NCBI GenBank assembly: GCA_007844125.1
Contig: CM017561.1
Coordinates: 62,601,256-62,665,255, forward strand
DNA: 64,000 bases
Source: Sinonovacula constricta
Taxonomy: Eukaryota > Mollusca > Bivalvia > Cardiida > Solecurtidae
Direction of reading: 5' to 3'
Position numbers and translations under genes: made by a program. This document shows positions 27,601 through 39,972 of the stretch, piece after piece (positions within the stretch are counted from its first letter, which is position 1; each line of letters starts with the position of its first letter). The notes under the pieces were generated by a model that saw nothing but the letters and a program-made list of their open reading frames with translations, was not told the origin of the DNA and did not search any database.

Positions 27601-28812
27601 TGACAATGCAGTTGTTGTGACATATGACAAAGAAGAAAGCAAAGCAGGATAAAGTTTAGTTCCTATCAGAGTTATGAATATTACCCCCACATATTTGTGT
27701 AATGAATCCAGAGTTAAGGAGAGTGTTTAGTTCCCAGGATAGTTATTTTCTTGTTTAAAGATCATGTTTTCTGCAGCGCCTTGGATGTCTCACTTTCGTG
27801 ATTTTTCTTTTTTTTATAAATTAACATAGGAATAAAGTTATTGGTTACTGGTACAAGGAAAGCGCCACCGACATTGTCACAATAAACGGTGTTGGTGTAG
27901 AAACAAATAGTAAAAATAACCCCACACATCAATTTAAGTAAGTACATCAGTCCTTCCACTCTTTACTGTTAATCTCGGCCGATGATAGAATGACGAAAGA
28001 ATATATATACATTTTAATATAATCGAAATATCACGTTGCAGATTTGATGTTTTATCTTTCTTTAATTATTTATATAGTTTGTTTTTATGTATGCAAAGTG
28101 CTTATTTCATGTTTATTTCACTCACCTCATTTTAGATATGTATATTTCATCAACTTCGCGTCACGTCACATGTGTAATTTCACACAACATCCCGTGTATA
28201 GCCCTTAATGATATATTTTATTTAATACCATGCTATTTCTTCTAAAATTACAGAAGCTCTTAAAAATTTGTTCTTACTTTTCACTTGGCTTTCACGTGAA
28301 AAACCTTTGTCCTGTGCCTTTTTAGAGTTTGATATGTGTTGCAATGCTCATAGGACTTTGTCATATATTCTTATTCATGATCAAAACAATGTTACTTGTG
28401 CAGTGTGGTGGTCGTAAAAAATCTCCTCGTGCGTGTAATCTATGTTGTCATTTAATTCATCCTATAAGGATTGTTACGTGTATTTCCTTTGATGGACACT
28501 GGACTTTGGTTCCTCAATTCTGTCTTCATATGAACAGGATGCTACAACCGTTTATTCTTCTCTGGTCATGTTTTTTCTTGATTCAAAAAGTTTTACTTTC
28601 GATTCGCATATAAGTTTCGCTTATAATCAACCATTTTTTGTTTAGATTATTTTAATCGAAATAGTACCCCTTTCTTTTCTTAGCACTGTTGACATTATTT
28701 TTCAATAACGTCACAACTTTCGTCATAACTTATAAAAGAAAACATCGGCGCAGGGTCATTTTTTGTATTAAAATAGAACAGTTTTCTTTTTGTTGCTTGC
28801 ATTTGAGAAACT

Positions 28813-29015
28813 TATCAGGAAGTGCGAGGTTAGAACTCTGTAAAACCGGTCTAAGCACCCCAGTCGGCCCATATTTCCGACTGACCGTTCCAAGGGTTTG
28901 CTCTTTTAGAATCATAAAAAAAGTGTTCTTACTTTTCACTTGGCTTGCATGTGAAATGCCTTTGTCCTGTGCCTTTTCAGAATTTGATATATGTTCCAAT
29001 GCTCATAGGACTTTG
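28813..29015 (+). repeat. Dispersed repeat family R1, copy D (unit 3)
   Basis: Near-identical to copy C in unit 2, including the missing 'CGGTAACTGTCG' segment. Confidence 0.7.
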
Positions 29016-30123
29016 TCATATATTCTTATTCTTATATATATAGATCTACCTGATCTATGATAATGATTATATTATTTGAAGTCAAAATTTATCTCAATTT
29101 TAAAAAAATTCAATGCTATTTTTAACATTAACAGAATCCAAAATATTTTACTAAAATTTCTCGAATGTGCAATCAAAATGCGGAAAATAATAGGTTAAAA
29201 GTGGAAACATTACGTTATTGTTGTTGTTCTCTTTCGCCTTGTCGCAAAATTAATAAACTCAGTGCCGTCGTCATTGAACGATTTGACGTCTTTTACTCCT
29301 TAAATATCCTTTTACTCTAATTTTTGTATAAATTTTGAGTGGTTAAGTTTGACATAAATTACGCTGTAGTTGAGGTAAATTGACAATCTAAACGATTTTG
29401 GGTTTGATTGAACGTGTAACTCCCAGTTATGCCAAAATAAAATAAAATAAAATTAAAATACACAAAAAACCTAAAAACAAAACAACAACTAAAAGTACAC
29501 AAACAACAAAAACCGGTTTAAAAATGGTCCGGGGATGCTACCCTGTGTTATTAACTGCTTCTGAAAAGTCGTCACATTTTCGTCCACATTTCTTGTTATA
29601 TTAAAGTCCCTTATCAAACGTTAACCCCCTTTCATAGAAATAGACATAAACAGAAGAAAAAGAGTCGAGAACCAAGAACGGTTGACCCAGTTTCTGGCTT
29701 TACATTGTGTAAAGAATTATGATTATAGTCTGCTTCGGAATATTGGTTGTGTTTTGTTGCCTTTGATTCCCAGGAAAATACGAGGAATTACTTTTTGTTG
29801 AGCTGAAATATAATTTGTCTTGAATTGTTAGGTCGGCAGCTTCTATACAAAGTCAATAATATGAACGTAAACATTTAAATAAAACTATTTTAACCATTGA
29901 CATTAACCATCATTTTGGTCTAAAATTAATATGTTCGGTTACTTTTGTGAGAGTTGAATTTATTGAGATAAACATCCCAATGGAAGTCAATTAATATTAA
30001 TAAATGATTGATTTGACAAACGTAAGCACATTATATGAAGTTATAAGAAAATAGAAATTAAAGGAAAAATTAACTCAATTTTATCACAAAACTTGAAGGG
30101 CACAACAGTTCAGTTACACGTTA

Positions 30124-30396
30124 ACTTTTGCACTTGTACATATTACAATTTTATCTGAACATTGCAACTCAAAACATGCAATCTAATATGTAACAACTTC
30201 AAAAGATGTAGACAACTTTTGTACTTGTACATATTACAATTTTATCTGAACATTGCAACTCAAAACATGCAATCTGATATGTAACAACTTCAAAAGATGT
30301 AGACAACTTTTGCACTTGTACATATGACAATTTTATCTGAACATTGCAACTCAAAACATGCAATCTGATATGTAACAACTTCAAAAGATGTAGACA
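30124..30396 (+). repeat. 91-base direct repeat, three full copies (unit 3)
   Basis: Exactly 273 bases, three 91-base copies. The deletion present in the second copy of units 1 and 2 is absent here, so this is either the ancestral form or an independently corrected one. Confidence 0.85.
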
Positions 30397-30788
30397 ATCT
30401 GTTTAACATAAATATTCAAAGCTTACTTCTTACAATTCAGATGCTAAACTATAGTAGCAAAACGTTTCATTAAAAAATCAAATACAAGTACTTGATTGAA
30501 AAACAAATTCTTTTAACTAAACTATTTTGGCATTAAGTTGCATTGTTTTTTTCGTTGGTTGCTTGAGTTAACATTCGAAGCTTAATAGTTAGCGATTACC
30601 TACGCAGATGGAAATTGATTCCATATTGAAAGTGGTGTAAAGGCTCCAGTCACATATCAATCTTGAGGGAGATTTTTTTAGGTATTATATTTCACGACCC
30701 CATCTTTCCGAAGGAGTTTACGAAATATAGCTGAGGTTTTGCACGACCTATCAAATGTGATGTTTTGAAGTGACAAAAATTCTAAACG

Positions 30789-30790
<2 letters not shown>

Positions 30791-30870
<80 letters not shown>

Positions 30871-30876
30871 TATATT
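30791..30876 (+). repeat. (TA)n microsatellite, unit 3
   Basis: TA run of about 80 bases at the position homologous to 22744-22839. Confidence 0.95.
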
Positions 30877-32602
30877 TCACTTGCAAAAATATTGATGTTT
30901 TCTTTAAACTTGACTTTCTATTGGCAAAATATGCATTTAACTTTCGTAAATAAACAGTTCGTAAATAACTGTGAAGGAAATCAAAACGTTTGTAATGCAA
31001 AGCTTATAAAAAATAGCGTCAATAATTTGATTAATGATATTTTATAAAAGCCGATTAATTAAACGCAGTAAACCTGTTCGCCCACGCTATAATGACAATG
31101 TCAGAATATATTATTGATAGCTCTGTCCCTTTCAAGTTGATGTTGAATGATCTCGCAGGGTTATAATAACTCCCTAAGTTCCATAAGTTCGTATCGATTT
31201 AATCTAAGCGGGCGAGTCATTCAAACAATTAGAATAATTAATTAGAAGCGTGTAGTGTGTAGATGAGCACGTGTAAAATTACCTGGTAATACCAGCATTA
31301 GAATTCAAACTGCATCGACATTTAAAAAAAAGATAAAACACTGTTGTCAGATTGTGTCACTTTGATCACATGTTTCCTGGCATTTTAGATGTATTCTATA
31401 CATACAAGCTTATCTTGTCTTTTATGCCCCTTAATTAAATGAACAGAAAAAGATACATTATAAATTATGTCAACATATTTTTCTATTGTCTAAACATTAT
31501 TGACATGAAACGCCTTTTCATCATGTTAGCATATTTTTGAGTACCCCGGTTTTTGCATATTTTGAAATGTTATAAAACCGTTTTCTATGCAATAAAATGG
31601 TACTGGTATTAAGCTTGTGTGACTGTGTGGTATCATTTCTCAAGTTCGGGGCATGCTACTACAATAAATTTGCGTGATGTAACCTATGTCTCATGAAAAC
31701 TGGTGTAGTTTAACAAAGTCGGTTATTTACAATTTTAATAACAACTCATGTTGTTCTTTCAAAACTAGTCAATTGCTACAAAACAAACATTTGCCGTGCT
31801 GCGGAGGCTAGTATGACATCATTATTCATTGTTGCAGCAACTCTCGTGAAATCATCATGATACACATTGCTAACCTAATATAGCAGCTCTGGAAACATGG
31901 AAACACAACAATTCAATTAATATATCATTAATCATGTCAACAAACGGGGCTTGTCGTATCACCCAGTACAAATCCATAAACAAGAAACGAATCGAAATAG
32001 TATCAGTTATCATATAACCGTTCATTAACTTCACCATCTATCGACTGACAATGTTTTGATTGTTGTGCAATATATTTCCGTTGCCTGGACTGAAATGAAA
32101 ATATTTTGTCGAATCGTCTGGGAGGTGTGTAGCCGCATAGCAACGACTGCTAGCTACGCTTTCTTCTATTTAGTGTATATGCATTTGTGGCATCATTGCA
32201 AAATCAGCGATATGTACTTACATGTAAAACTATCTTTTTGAGAAGTGAAGTAAACCGTTTAGTGTGAATGTTGCTATTGGATACCACCTGTAATCAGGTA
32301 ACGACCAAACGCTTTCGAAAGTATTAGACAACGGTCTCAAAGATGGGTCTTTATTGACCATTTCTGACCACATGCTTGTTTTGAGGAGTCAACCAACAAC
32401 TGTGCGATTTAAAAGTCAGAAAGTAAACAACAGTTGAGCGTGTTAAAAGGATTAGTGGCGCAGTGGTAATGGTCCTTTCATGTAAGCTGTAAGCAACTTT
32501 AATCAGCACCGTTATTTGTTAACTACCGGTTTGTCTCCATGAATATAATGGCATTCAAGGCCGATTTACATAATCAAGAACTATTTTCTTTATTGACTCT
32601 CC

Positions 32603-32738
<136 letters not shown>

Positions 32739-32800
32739 TTTTTAAGAGGCTAAACGAGGGACCTGTCGTGTGCCTTGTGTACCGAAAAAGTAAAGTGTGG

Positions 32801-32845
32801 AAAAAAAAGTATCAGCTGTTCTTTGAGAGTCTGAGAGTCGAAATG
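32801..32845 (+). other. Possible first-exon end, ATG|GTAAG (array right edge)
   Basis: The sequence 'GAGAGTCTGAGAGTCGAAATG' is followed directly by a donor-like 'GTAAGTTTTAG'. A homologous arrangement occurs at 41690-41803. If transcribed, the exon would carry a leader plus only the ATG, with the rest of the protein downstream of an intron. No TATA box is visible in this copy, where the upstream sequence is the TG microsatellite. Confidence 0.25.
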
Positions 32846-33798
32846 GTAAGTTTTAGTCGATATTTCATAAGTGAAAAATGTCACTTTTTGCAAAAAGATC
32901 AACCTTATTATAAATTGATAGTATTTTATAAAAACATTTCAATAGAATATAAATAAATAACATATTTACCATTGTTCTTTATAGCCATAAAATTATGATC
33001 AAGTTCCAAGTAAAAGACACAGTTGATTACATTAATTATCTTACTAATAAAGGCTTTCATTGCCTTTTATCTACAATCTAAAAGTAATTAACACAATTCT
33101 TTTTCATTAAATTAATTTCAGAATTAACGAAAAGACGTTATCTTTGTATACTCAAGGCTATTGCAAAATCGCTTTAGAAGTTAATGCCGACATTAAAATT
33201 CTACAATAATAAAATTATGTAAACCGCTTTGTAATCAATTTCGCTATACTGAATGAAGTATTTTCGACAACTTACCAACTTTTCTTACAATCGTTTCTTA
33301 CATAACTCCTACTTTGATAAAGGATGTTAATTACGGATGTTACAATGATCAAGATGAGACGGTTTTTAAAGTCTATTTATAAATATTAATTAATAATAGC
33401 CGTGTTTGTTGAAACAAACCACTTATGTGTTATTTTCTTACAAATTTACTTTAATTTTTTTATCTGTTTTAATAAGCTGACAATATCAACTTGAATGCTT
33501 TATTCTCGACAAAATAAAAACGCCATACAAGAAGAAAATGTTACACGCGAGATACAAATCTTTTATCACTTACGATCATTCGGCAAGTTGTGGATGTACA
33601 ACTTTCCAAAGTTTTTACTGTTTAAAACAGTGAAGAATTCAAATGTTATTCGATTCAAGTATAAATATTTATACATCAGAGCAATTATAAAACATACGTT
33701 GAAATGTTAACTCATTTTCAAATGAAAACTTTACATAACGGTTGGATTTGAGAAATCAATTAAAGACACAGACACTTCCTGATTTAGAAAATAAGCAG

Positions 33799-33986
33799 AC
33801 GATATATCACCTGATATCATCATTGATGATAGCTGGCAAAACAGAATCGCTAAGCTTGACAGACTTCCGGTTTATAAGAAACACTTTCTCACATCAGGTG
33901 TTGCAATTGAATTCCGTCTGGAAAATGTCAACATACAGCATTTACACCACGTGGCGTTCGTACAGAAAGAATTATTTATCCGCTGA
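33799..33986 (+). other. Exon-like open frame ending in a stop, unidentified
   Basis: After an acceptor-like 'AATAAGCAG' there is a 61-codon frame (phase 1) ending at TGA 33984-33986. Pieces include 'DISPDIIIDDSWQNRIAKLD', 'RLPVYKKHFLTSGVAIEFRL' and 'NIQHLHHVAFVQKELFIR'. Its mixed charged and hydrophobic composition looks like real protein, unlike the other frames across the same bases. It could be a terminal exon or a relic. A possible upstream piece lies at about 33525-33640 ('VTREIQIFYHLRSFGKLW'), with weaker signals. No family was recognised, and no AATAAA lies close downstream. Confidence 0.3.
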
Positions 33987-34255
33987 ATTACATGCATAGT
34001 AGATGAAGGGAACAGCGTATTACGCGTCACGCGTATACTCGTTGATTGTAGCTTAATATACAACGTTTGCTTTTCCAATATGTAACATATTGTAAATATT
34101 CGTGTATTGTTAGAATTGATAATATACAATGAAGAAATGATATTTAAACAATTGATAAAGAATGACATTTTGGTTTTTAATATTTTGGCATATGACGTCA
34201 CTGCATTTTCATCGTATGAAGTCAACTTCTTATTATAGTACGTCATCGCTGAGCA

Positions 34256-34378
34256 TGTTTCATTTCAAGCTACACTCTGCTTCTCTGTCTGTCATTCTGT
34301 CTGCCTCTGTGTCTGTCTGTCTAACTGTCTCTGTCTCCCCCCCCCCCCTCTCTCTCTCTCTCTTTCTCCCTCTCTTAA
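34256..34378 (+). repeat. Polypyrimidine tract (CTGT)n, poly-C, (CT)n
   Basis: About 100 bases of almost pure pyrimidine: CTGT/TCTG repeats, then about ten C, then CT repeats. Such tracts can form triplex (H-) DNA. The overlapping Ser/Leu-rich frame is an artefact. Confidence 0.9.
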
Positions 34379-34694
34379 TCTAAAAACCTGCACAAAATAC
34401 GAGAAACATTTTGCTTTAACTTTGTTGTAGAATTTTGAAAGTACACCTTCTTACGCCTTATATTTACTAAACCAGATCAATATACTTATGCATTGGTATG
34501 ACCATTCCGTCTAATTTCTACTCATATCGCGCTGTAGTGATACAAACACGATGTACGAATTGGGATTTAATTCTTTTACCTTTATTGAAACTCAAGCGTA
34601 CCCTGGCTGGCTAATTGTTTAGTTTATAGCTTAAGATTGTTCTGGTCGCTTACAATTTCGCCCATTTCAAATAAGTAAACCTTTTATGACCTTC

Positions 34695-35123
34695 ACTCGA
34701 GGGGCGGTTATTGAATCTTACTGTACCGTAACATTTTAACACCAAGATTTTATTCCTGGATTGACATAAAACGAATATACATTTAAACTGGCTCTGTATT
34801 AACAAAGGAAGGAAAATGAAATTCTTAATTTTATCTATTTAATTTTTAACTGCGATTTAAACACAGACGTATGGGACAGTATCAGTTTTGTTCGTTCACG
34901 CACACTAGACATCACTTTAGCTTTATATTATTTACCTTACAATCCTCCGTATTAACTTCCGCAAGCCGATTTTTCAGCATATATTTATATCGATAAAGCT
35001 ATGTTTTGTTTCATGTGGTCAGTTAATTAAATATACACACAGATCAAAAGCATTTTTCAAAAAAGACAATAATTGCAAAAAGAAACTTAAAATGCTTTTA
35101 TACGCCCCGACCGCCCCTCGAGT
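34695..35123. mobile_element. Possible MITE bounded by inverted GC-rich repeats
   Basis: 'ACTCGAGGGGCGGT' at 34695-34708 recurs as its exact reverse complement at 35110-35123. Both face inward, with partly matching flanks ('TGAC' a few bases outside each). A 14-base perfect GC-rich inverted repeat 400 bases apart is unusual in this AT-rich sequence and resembles terminal inverted repeats. There is no transposase frame inside, and target-site duplications were not recognised. Confidence 0.35.
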
Positions 35124-35360
35124 TTGTCACTGAAATGTCAAACAACAAAACGAAAAGAATGAACGCTACAGAAACAGTTTCATACCGTACCATAAAATTA
35201 ACAATACATGTATATAACGAAGAGATTGAATAAGTCGTCATCACTTTGTGCATAGAGTAAATACATTTTTCGGCGTGTATCTGTCAACTCTCACTTTTAC
35301 CTACTTACTATGCTGAGGCAAGGTCAGCTCGGAATATCAAACGTTCTCTCGCTGGTATAA

Positions 35361-35380
35361 ATATCATAAATTTATGATAT
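35361..35380. other. Perfect 20-base palindrome
   Basis: ATATCATAAATTTATGATAT is fully self-complementary and followed by a further 'CATCATAAA'. It may be a hairpin or a homeodomain-type binding site (ATAAATTTAT core). No transcript context is evident. Confidence 0.6.
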
Positions 35381-35384
35381 CATC

Positions 35385-36690
35385 ATAAACTGATGTAAAT
35401 ATCACAGAATCACCGACTAATACATGAAGTGTAGGCAAATGTCTGCTTATTGTCGGCTGTAGCAGCTTGCCAAATGTTTCCATAAGTATAGAATATTCAT
35501 AGAAGACAAGAGATAAAATAATTGAATGAGTCATCATTTGATATACGGTTCTGAAACTTATGGCATATCTCCTTAGCCTTCTAGAAGAAGTGGTCTTTAT
35601 TTAAGTTATCATCAGTATTGTTCCCAATAAATGTCATATAATTTAAATGATAATTATTTAGAGCATTCAAGTGTTACAAAATCTTGTGGCACTCTCTTAT
35701 ACATGTACATTACTAATTAATAATGTTTAAAGGTGAACTTTAGAAAAAAAATAACTGTTTTAAACAGTATATTATTGCAATATATACACATAAATTACAT
35801 AAAGAACATATAAAGTATATAATATATTGCAATATATACATACTTTAAGAGACAGATTTTTGGCAGATTTCTTCAGGCTACAACTTGGTTTTTATGCATT
35901 ACAAAAGTTGACTGTTTTTGCTATGTTGTTTTTTACCATGGTAATTTAGTAAAAGTATTGATGGTATTATACGATGTTTAATATATAAAATATCAGTTCC
36001 ACAGTTTTACAAGATCCTTTCCAAATAATAACGATGATTATCTTTCATTTTAGCCTTACCAACGCCGAATTTTTCAAAGAGATGTATCTTGTTTAATTTC
36101 ACTTCCATATTATTCTTAAAATATACGAGTCGTACCTAAAAGCCAATAAAGCCGATGTGTCTGAAATACTTCGGTTTTCTCGTTCAACGCTGTAAGCATG
36201 GTCGCCCAGCGGCTTTAGTATCGGCCCAAAAAAACCTTATGCTTCGAAATGAAACACATAAACATTACATTGCCACAAAACTTGTATGTCTTTCTTGCTT
36301 ACAATCGCAAAGATGCCGAAATGTAACTAGATGTCAGATAAATGCAACTCTAAAATAATCAAAATGGATATTGTTGAGACGTGTATACACAATTATAATA
36401 ACTGCAAGGATATGCTTTTCTTTTTTTCTCAATGAATCGCTTTAAAGTAATCCTTTATCACATTATTTAAACTATTTAATCTTCTAAAGTCCATTTAGTT
36501 GTTAAAAACCTAAAAGAATTAAAAATAAACAACATCATTTCTACTTCCTTCAAATCTGCTTTACCCAAACTAGAATATATCACCTGGGTCTTTGCAACCA
36601 CAAACATAAATAATTAAAAAAAGTACGGCATTTTATTTGGAGGATTGCCTTCCTTTCTTTTCAGATCGAATTCATTAAAATTTGTGATCA
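35385..36690. other. Intergenic stretch
   Basis: AT-rich. Two short direct repeats of 'ATTGCAATATATACA' lie near 35773 and 35828. A Cys-containing 67-codon frame at 36155-36358 has no clear splice signals or family resemblance, and I do not call it. Confidence 0.5.
36632..36637 (-). terminator. Candidate polyadenylation signal (minus strand)
   Basis: AATAAA on the minus strand, placed as expected for the terminal-exon-like frame at 36696-36997. Confidence 0.3.
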
Positions 36691-36695
36691 GTTTT

Positions 36696-36997
36696 TCAGA
36701 CAGAACGTAGAATCTCAGCATTAAAAAGCTGTGTCGTCTTCATATCACAACTCCCAATGTGAATAAAGGCATACATCAAATATCCTTTGTGGGCGGTTTT
36801 CAGTTGCATTAAAAGACCAGTATCATGTTCGATGTAACAAGTCCAAATTACCTGAAATGTTTGATTTGCTTGCTTAATGTCAAAACAAAAGTTCCATGCT
36901 GCAGAGGCGAATGTCTCATTACTGCCCAAACTTGATAAAATACAATCCCAATTACTTGAAACGGCATCAAATTTCAGTTTTATCTTCAAATGGCAGT
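36696..36997 (-). other. Terminal-exon-like open frame, unidentified
   Basis: On the minus strand a 99-codon frame follows an acceptor-like 'ATTTTAAG' and ends in TGA. An AATAAA lies 59 bases further on (36632-36637). Pieces include 'LKFDAVSSNWDCILSSLGSN', 'ETFASAAWNFCFDIKQANQT' and 'HIGSCDMKTTQLFNAEILRS'. The amino-acid mix and the poly(A) signal favour a real 3' exon. A donor-like CAG|GTAATT inside the frame (near 36853) offers a spliced alternative. No upstream exon could be assigned, and I do not recognise the family. Confidence 0.3.
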
Positions 36998-37224
36998 CTT
37001 AAAATTATCACCACCATTTAATGGTTAGCAAAGCAAAGCAAATTAAGATTAACGGTTATGTCATACAAAGTACAAAGTACTGTACAGCCGGTTCAGGATC
37101 CACGTGTTTATTTTTATTTTTATTTTTTTGATGATTTGTTTTATTTCAGTTCATTAATTTCCTTCCTTGAAACCCCCACATAAAGAAAACAAAACAAACA
37201 AATACAATATTGTCTGGTTAGTTT

Positions 37225-37413
37225 GTGCAAATCGAGAACAGAACAAAAACCGGAGACAGTCTGTCGACTCTAGACCTTTTACTTTCCTATGATGATACAG
37301 ACATAAATATAATAAATAACTGTTGCAAGAAAGTTGTTTTAACGACAGGTGCAATTGACTGTTTGGTTGCTTTGAAAACAAAACGTAATGATTACAATAT
37401 TTTATGTGAATAG
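37225..37413 (+). other. Weak exon-like open frame, unidentified
   Basis: A 62-codon frame with pieces such as 'ENRTKTGDSLSTLDLLLSYD' has protein-like composition and ends at TAG. Upstream AGs could serve as acceptors, but the pyrimidine tract is poor. It overlaps a longer but less protein-like minus-strand frame (37154-37516). Confidence 0.15.
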
Positions 37414-38574
37414 AAATACAATATTTTATGAAGTCAACCCGCGCAGAGTGTAACAAGATGTACAGCGCAATACATGCGATTTCGGTGGAACGTTTCAGAG
37501 ATATGCCAGAGAACAAGTGAGGCTGAAATATAATTGCTGATAATTAAATAGTCTTTTTCTGGATGTCTTATACAAACACATTTGCTTGCAAATATCTAAT
37601 TCGTTTTAAATAAGCTATTAAACTATTTTCAATAAATTGGTGAAGTAAATAATTTAACAACTACCCTTATGAAAAGTTAAATGTCTAGTATATGTTGTAC
37701 AACAGATATGGACTAACGACAGAGGAACTAAAAGCGAGATTAACACATCGACAAAATAAGCTATTAATACATTTTATTTTAAAAAGAGAATGTTTAATCA
37801 TTCCTAATTGGAAGGCATGACTTCGGAGAAATGGATTACCAAATACGTGGGTTAAATTTTTCCAAAATATGTCATTTGAAAAGGTCATTTTAGCCACACA
37901 ATTATATGTGCCAGCATAACAATTAAGAGGAACATTACAACTGTGAGGCTGGCATACTATTCAGTGAGAAGAAACTATTCTGTTAGGCCAATAATAATTA
38001 GTTTTCTCGGATGTTTTGAAATTCGTTGCATTGTGTAATAGGTTATAATGTGAGGGAAGTGGTCAAATTTTAATCGTGTCAAACACTGTCAATCTATCTC
38101 GGTTGACCTGTTAGATGCTTGTATTTAAATATTGGCATAAGGCATTTTCATCAATTTGTCTAAAAATAATAAGACTTAAATGGAACTAGCAAAATTGTTC
38201 ATTGATGTTTATATAGCCAAACCATGTGATGGAAGAGATAAAAACTAGAACAATAAAGCATGGACACTCTGATGACATACCCTGTGAGAAACAAATAACA
38301 TTTATTTCCTCAGAACAGTCCCAGCTATTCCTTGTTCGTCAGATATCAAGTTCACTCTCGCTATTTTAATCTAGCTGACCGGCCGTGACCACAAAGTTCA
38401 AATATTGACAATGTACGGATGAACCAATAAAAAAGGGCTGAGTATGCAGACATTTAAATGTACGTTATTAAACTGGAGATACAAGTATAACATAGCTTTC
38501 TTGATGAAGTTCTTGATACTTGTAAATAAAGAACTATGAAAAAGTCCCTTGAGCATATGCAACACATACTAAAG

Positions 38575-38705
38575 TTTAAAAGGAACAGGAGAAAGGTTTT
38601 CATATGTAAGCCAAAGGTAAACGTTACAACAAATATTTGACATGAAAAAATAGAGTAAACTCAACAGTAACCGCTTTGGAACGGTCAGTCGTCAAAAGGA
38701 ACATC
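38575..38705 (-). repeat. Dispersed repeat family R1, copy E
   Basis: Minus-strand copy with 'CAACAGTAACCGCTTTGGAA' and 'CGGTCAGTCGTCAAAAGGA'. Upstream 'CATATGTAAGCC' corresponds to the 'GGCTTGCATGTG' part of copies B-D. It is separated from copy F by about 65 bases. Confidence 0.6.
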
Positions 38706-38769
38706 GAATTTTATATACTTACAAGCGTAAATTAAGATGATTACCACGATCGTTGAAATTTAAACTACC

Positions 38770-38935
38770 TCTAGACAAATGCATACAGAGTAAATGAAAA
38801 CAGTTACAAAAACAAAGAGACGAAGCATAACACACAAACAGAAAGAAACAACAGTTACCGCCGTGGAACAGTCAGTCGGCAAAAGGACCGACCGGAGTGT
38901 TTAAACCTGGTTTGTGGAGCGTCCCAATCACGCAC
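38770..38935 (-). repeat. Dispersed repeat family R1, copy F
   Basis: Contains 'AACAGTTACCGCCGTGGAAC', 'AGTCAGTCGGCAAAAGGACC', 'TGTTTAAACCTGGTTTGTGG' and, at the other end, 'ACTACCTCTAGACAAATGCA'. The last block is the reverse complement of a block in copy I (54150-54175), so F and I form one subfamily. Confidence 0.65.
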
Positions 38936-39460
38936 TTAATAAATCTTTTTTTCTCATAAACAAACAGTGTAAATTATAAACATCCCATCGCGGTGAGACA
39001 ATTAATAGCAAGCACCTGAATGGGGAGTTTAAAGAGATGATTAAAGAATACTATATACAACCAAAATAACACTAATTATAATGCACTATCAGCATATGTA
39101 CATTGCAAACATAAATGATACCGGTAACTTAACAGCAATGACATATTTTAAAATTAAAAAGTGCAATTAAATCACGAATTTAATTTTAAAATCTTACAAA
39201 ACCAAATGGAACATGGTAATGGAATTATAAGTAATGAGATGAAAATGTAAGGTTATAATTACCCAAGGATTGATCCACAAATGGCAAATTAAATAATAAA
39301 GGTAAACTAAATACCGAAGTTATACCTACTGTGCAATCTCACATAAAAGGCATGGTTGGTGACTGTGCATGTTGTTTCAGCTTATTTAGGGCACGACTGG
39401 AGAGATGATGTGGCAGAATTCCAACACTGACTGTCCAAATTATGGCTTTATGTCACCCTA

Positions 39461-39972
39461 TTAATGTGCAGGTAGCCTCAACGACCTGTCCAATAATCTT
39501 GTAACTTTAAAGCAATGCAAGTTCTTGACTGTAACAAGGTAAATTGCCAGCACTGCAATACAGCGAAGGGTACCCGGGTTGTAACCATCGGCAATAAATT
39601 GTCTAATAATTTTTAAAAGGTCAGAAAAGGTATTAAGACCAATGGTTTTGTTTATTTTATATAAAACATTTTGATAAAATGCAGGTGGGCTTATGCCTTG
39701 CTGCACAAGTGTTTCTATACTGCAATTACATTTTGAGGCAACAACAACATTACTGTGAAAGAAAACGCTTTCCTTTGTATGTTGATTAAAAAGCCTCGTT
39801 ATAACAATTTTGAAGTTTTAATCTGTTTTCTAGCATTTAAAAATTCTACTTTACAAACTCGTGCAAACCTTGTAAGTTTGAATACACAAATTCTATTGAA
39901 GGTAGCACGAGGTGAATCACTATCAAGATATGGAAAATTCACAATACTAAAGCTAACATCGTTACTCTTGTC
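39461..39972 (-). pseudogene. Reverse-transcriptase C-terminal fragment of a retroelement, broken
   Basis: The minus strand reads, in order, 'DKSNDVSFSIVNFPYLDSDS', 'FKLTRFARVCKVEFLNAR', 'KQIKTSKLL', a stop, 'RGF..RKAFSF', a frameshift, then 'ETLVQQGISPPAFYQNVLYK', 'INKTIGLNTFSDLLKIIRQF' and 'IADGYNPGTLRCIAV'. This matches, block by block, the C-terminal part of a reverse-transcriptase family abundant in mollusc, cnidarian and amphioxus genomes: conserved VNFPFLDGD, RFARVC, TAKLL, LLQQGISEPxFYGDLVYK and GYNxxxxR positions. The catalytic palm region is absent. An in-frame TAA replaces the expected Tyr before DKSND, and at least one more stop and one frameshift follow. It is a dead 5'-truncated insertion on the minus strand. 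Confidence 0.75.
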
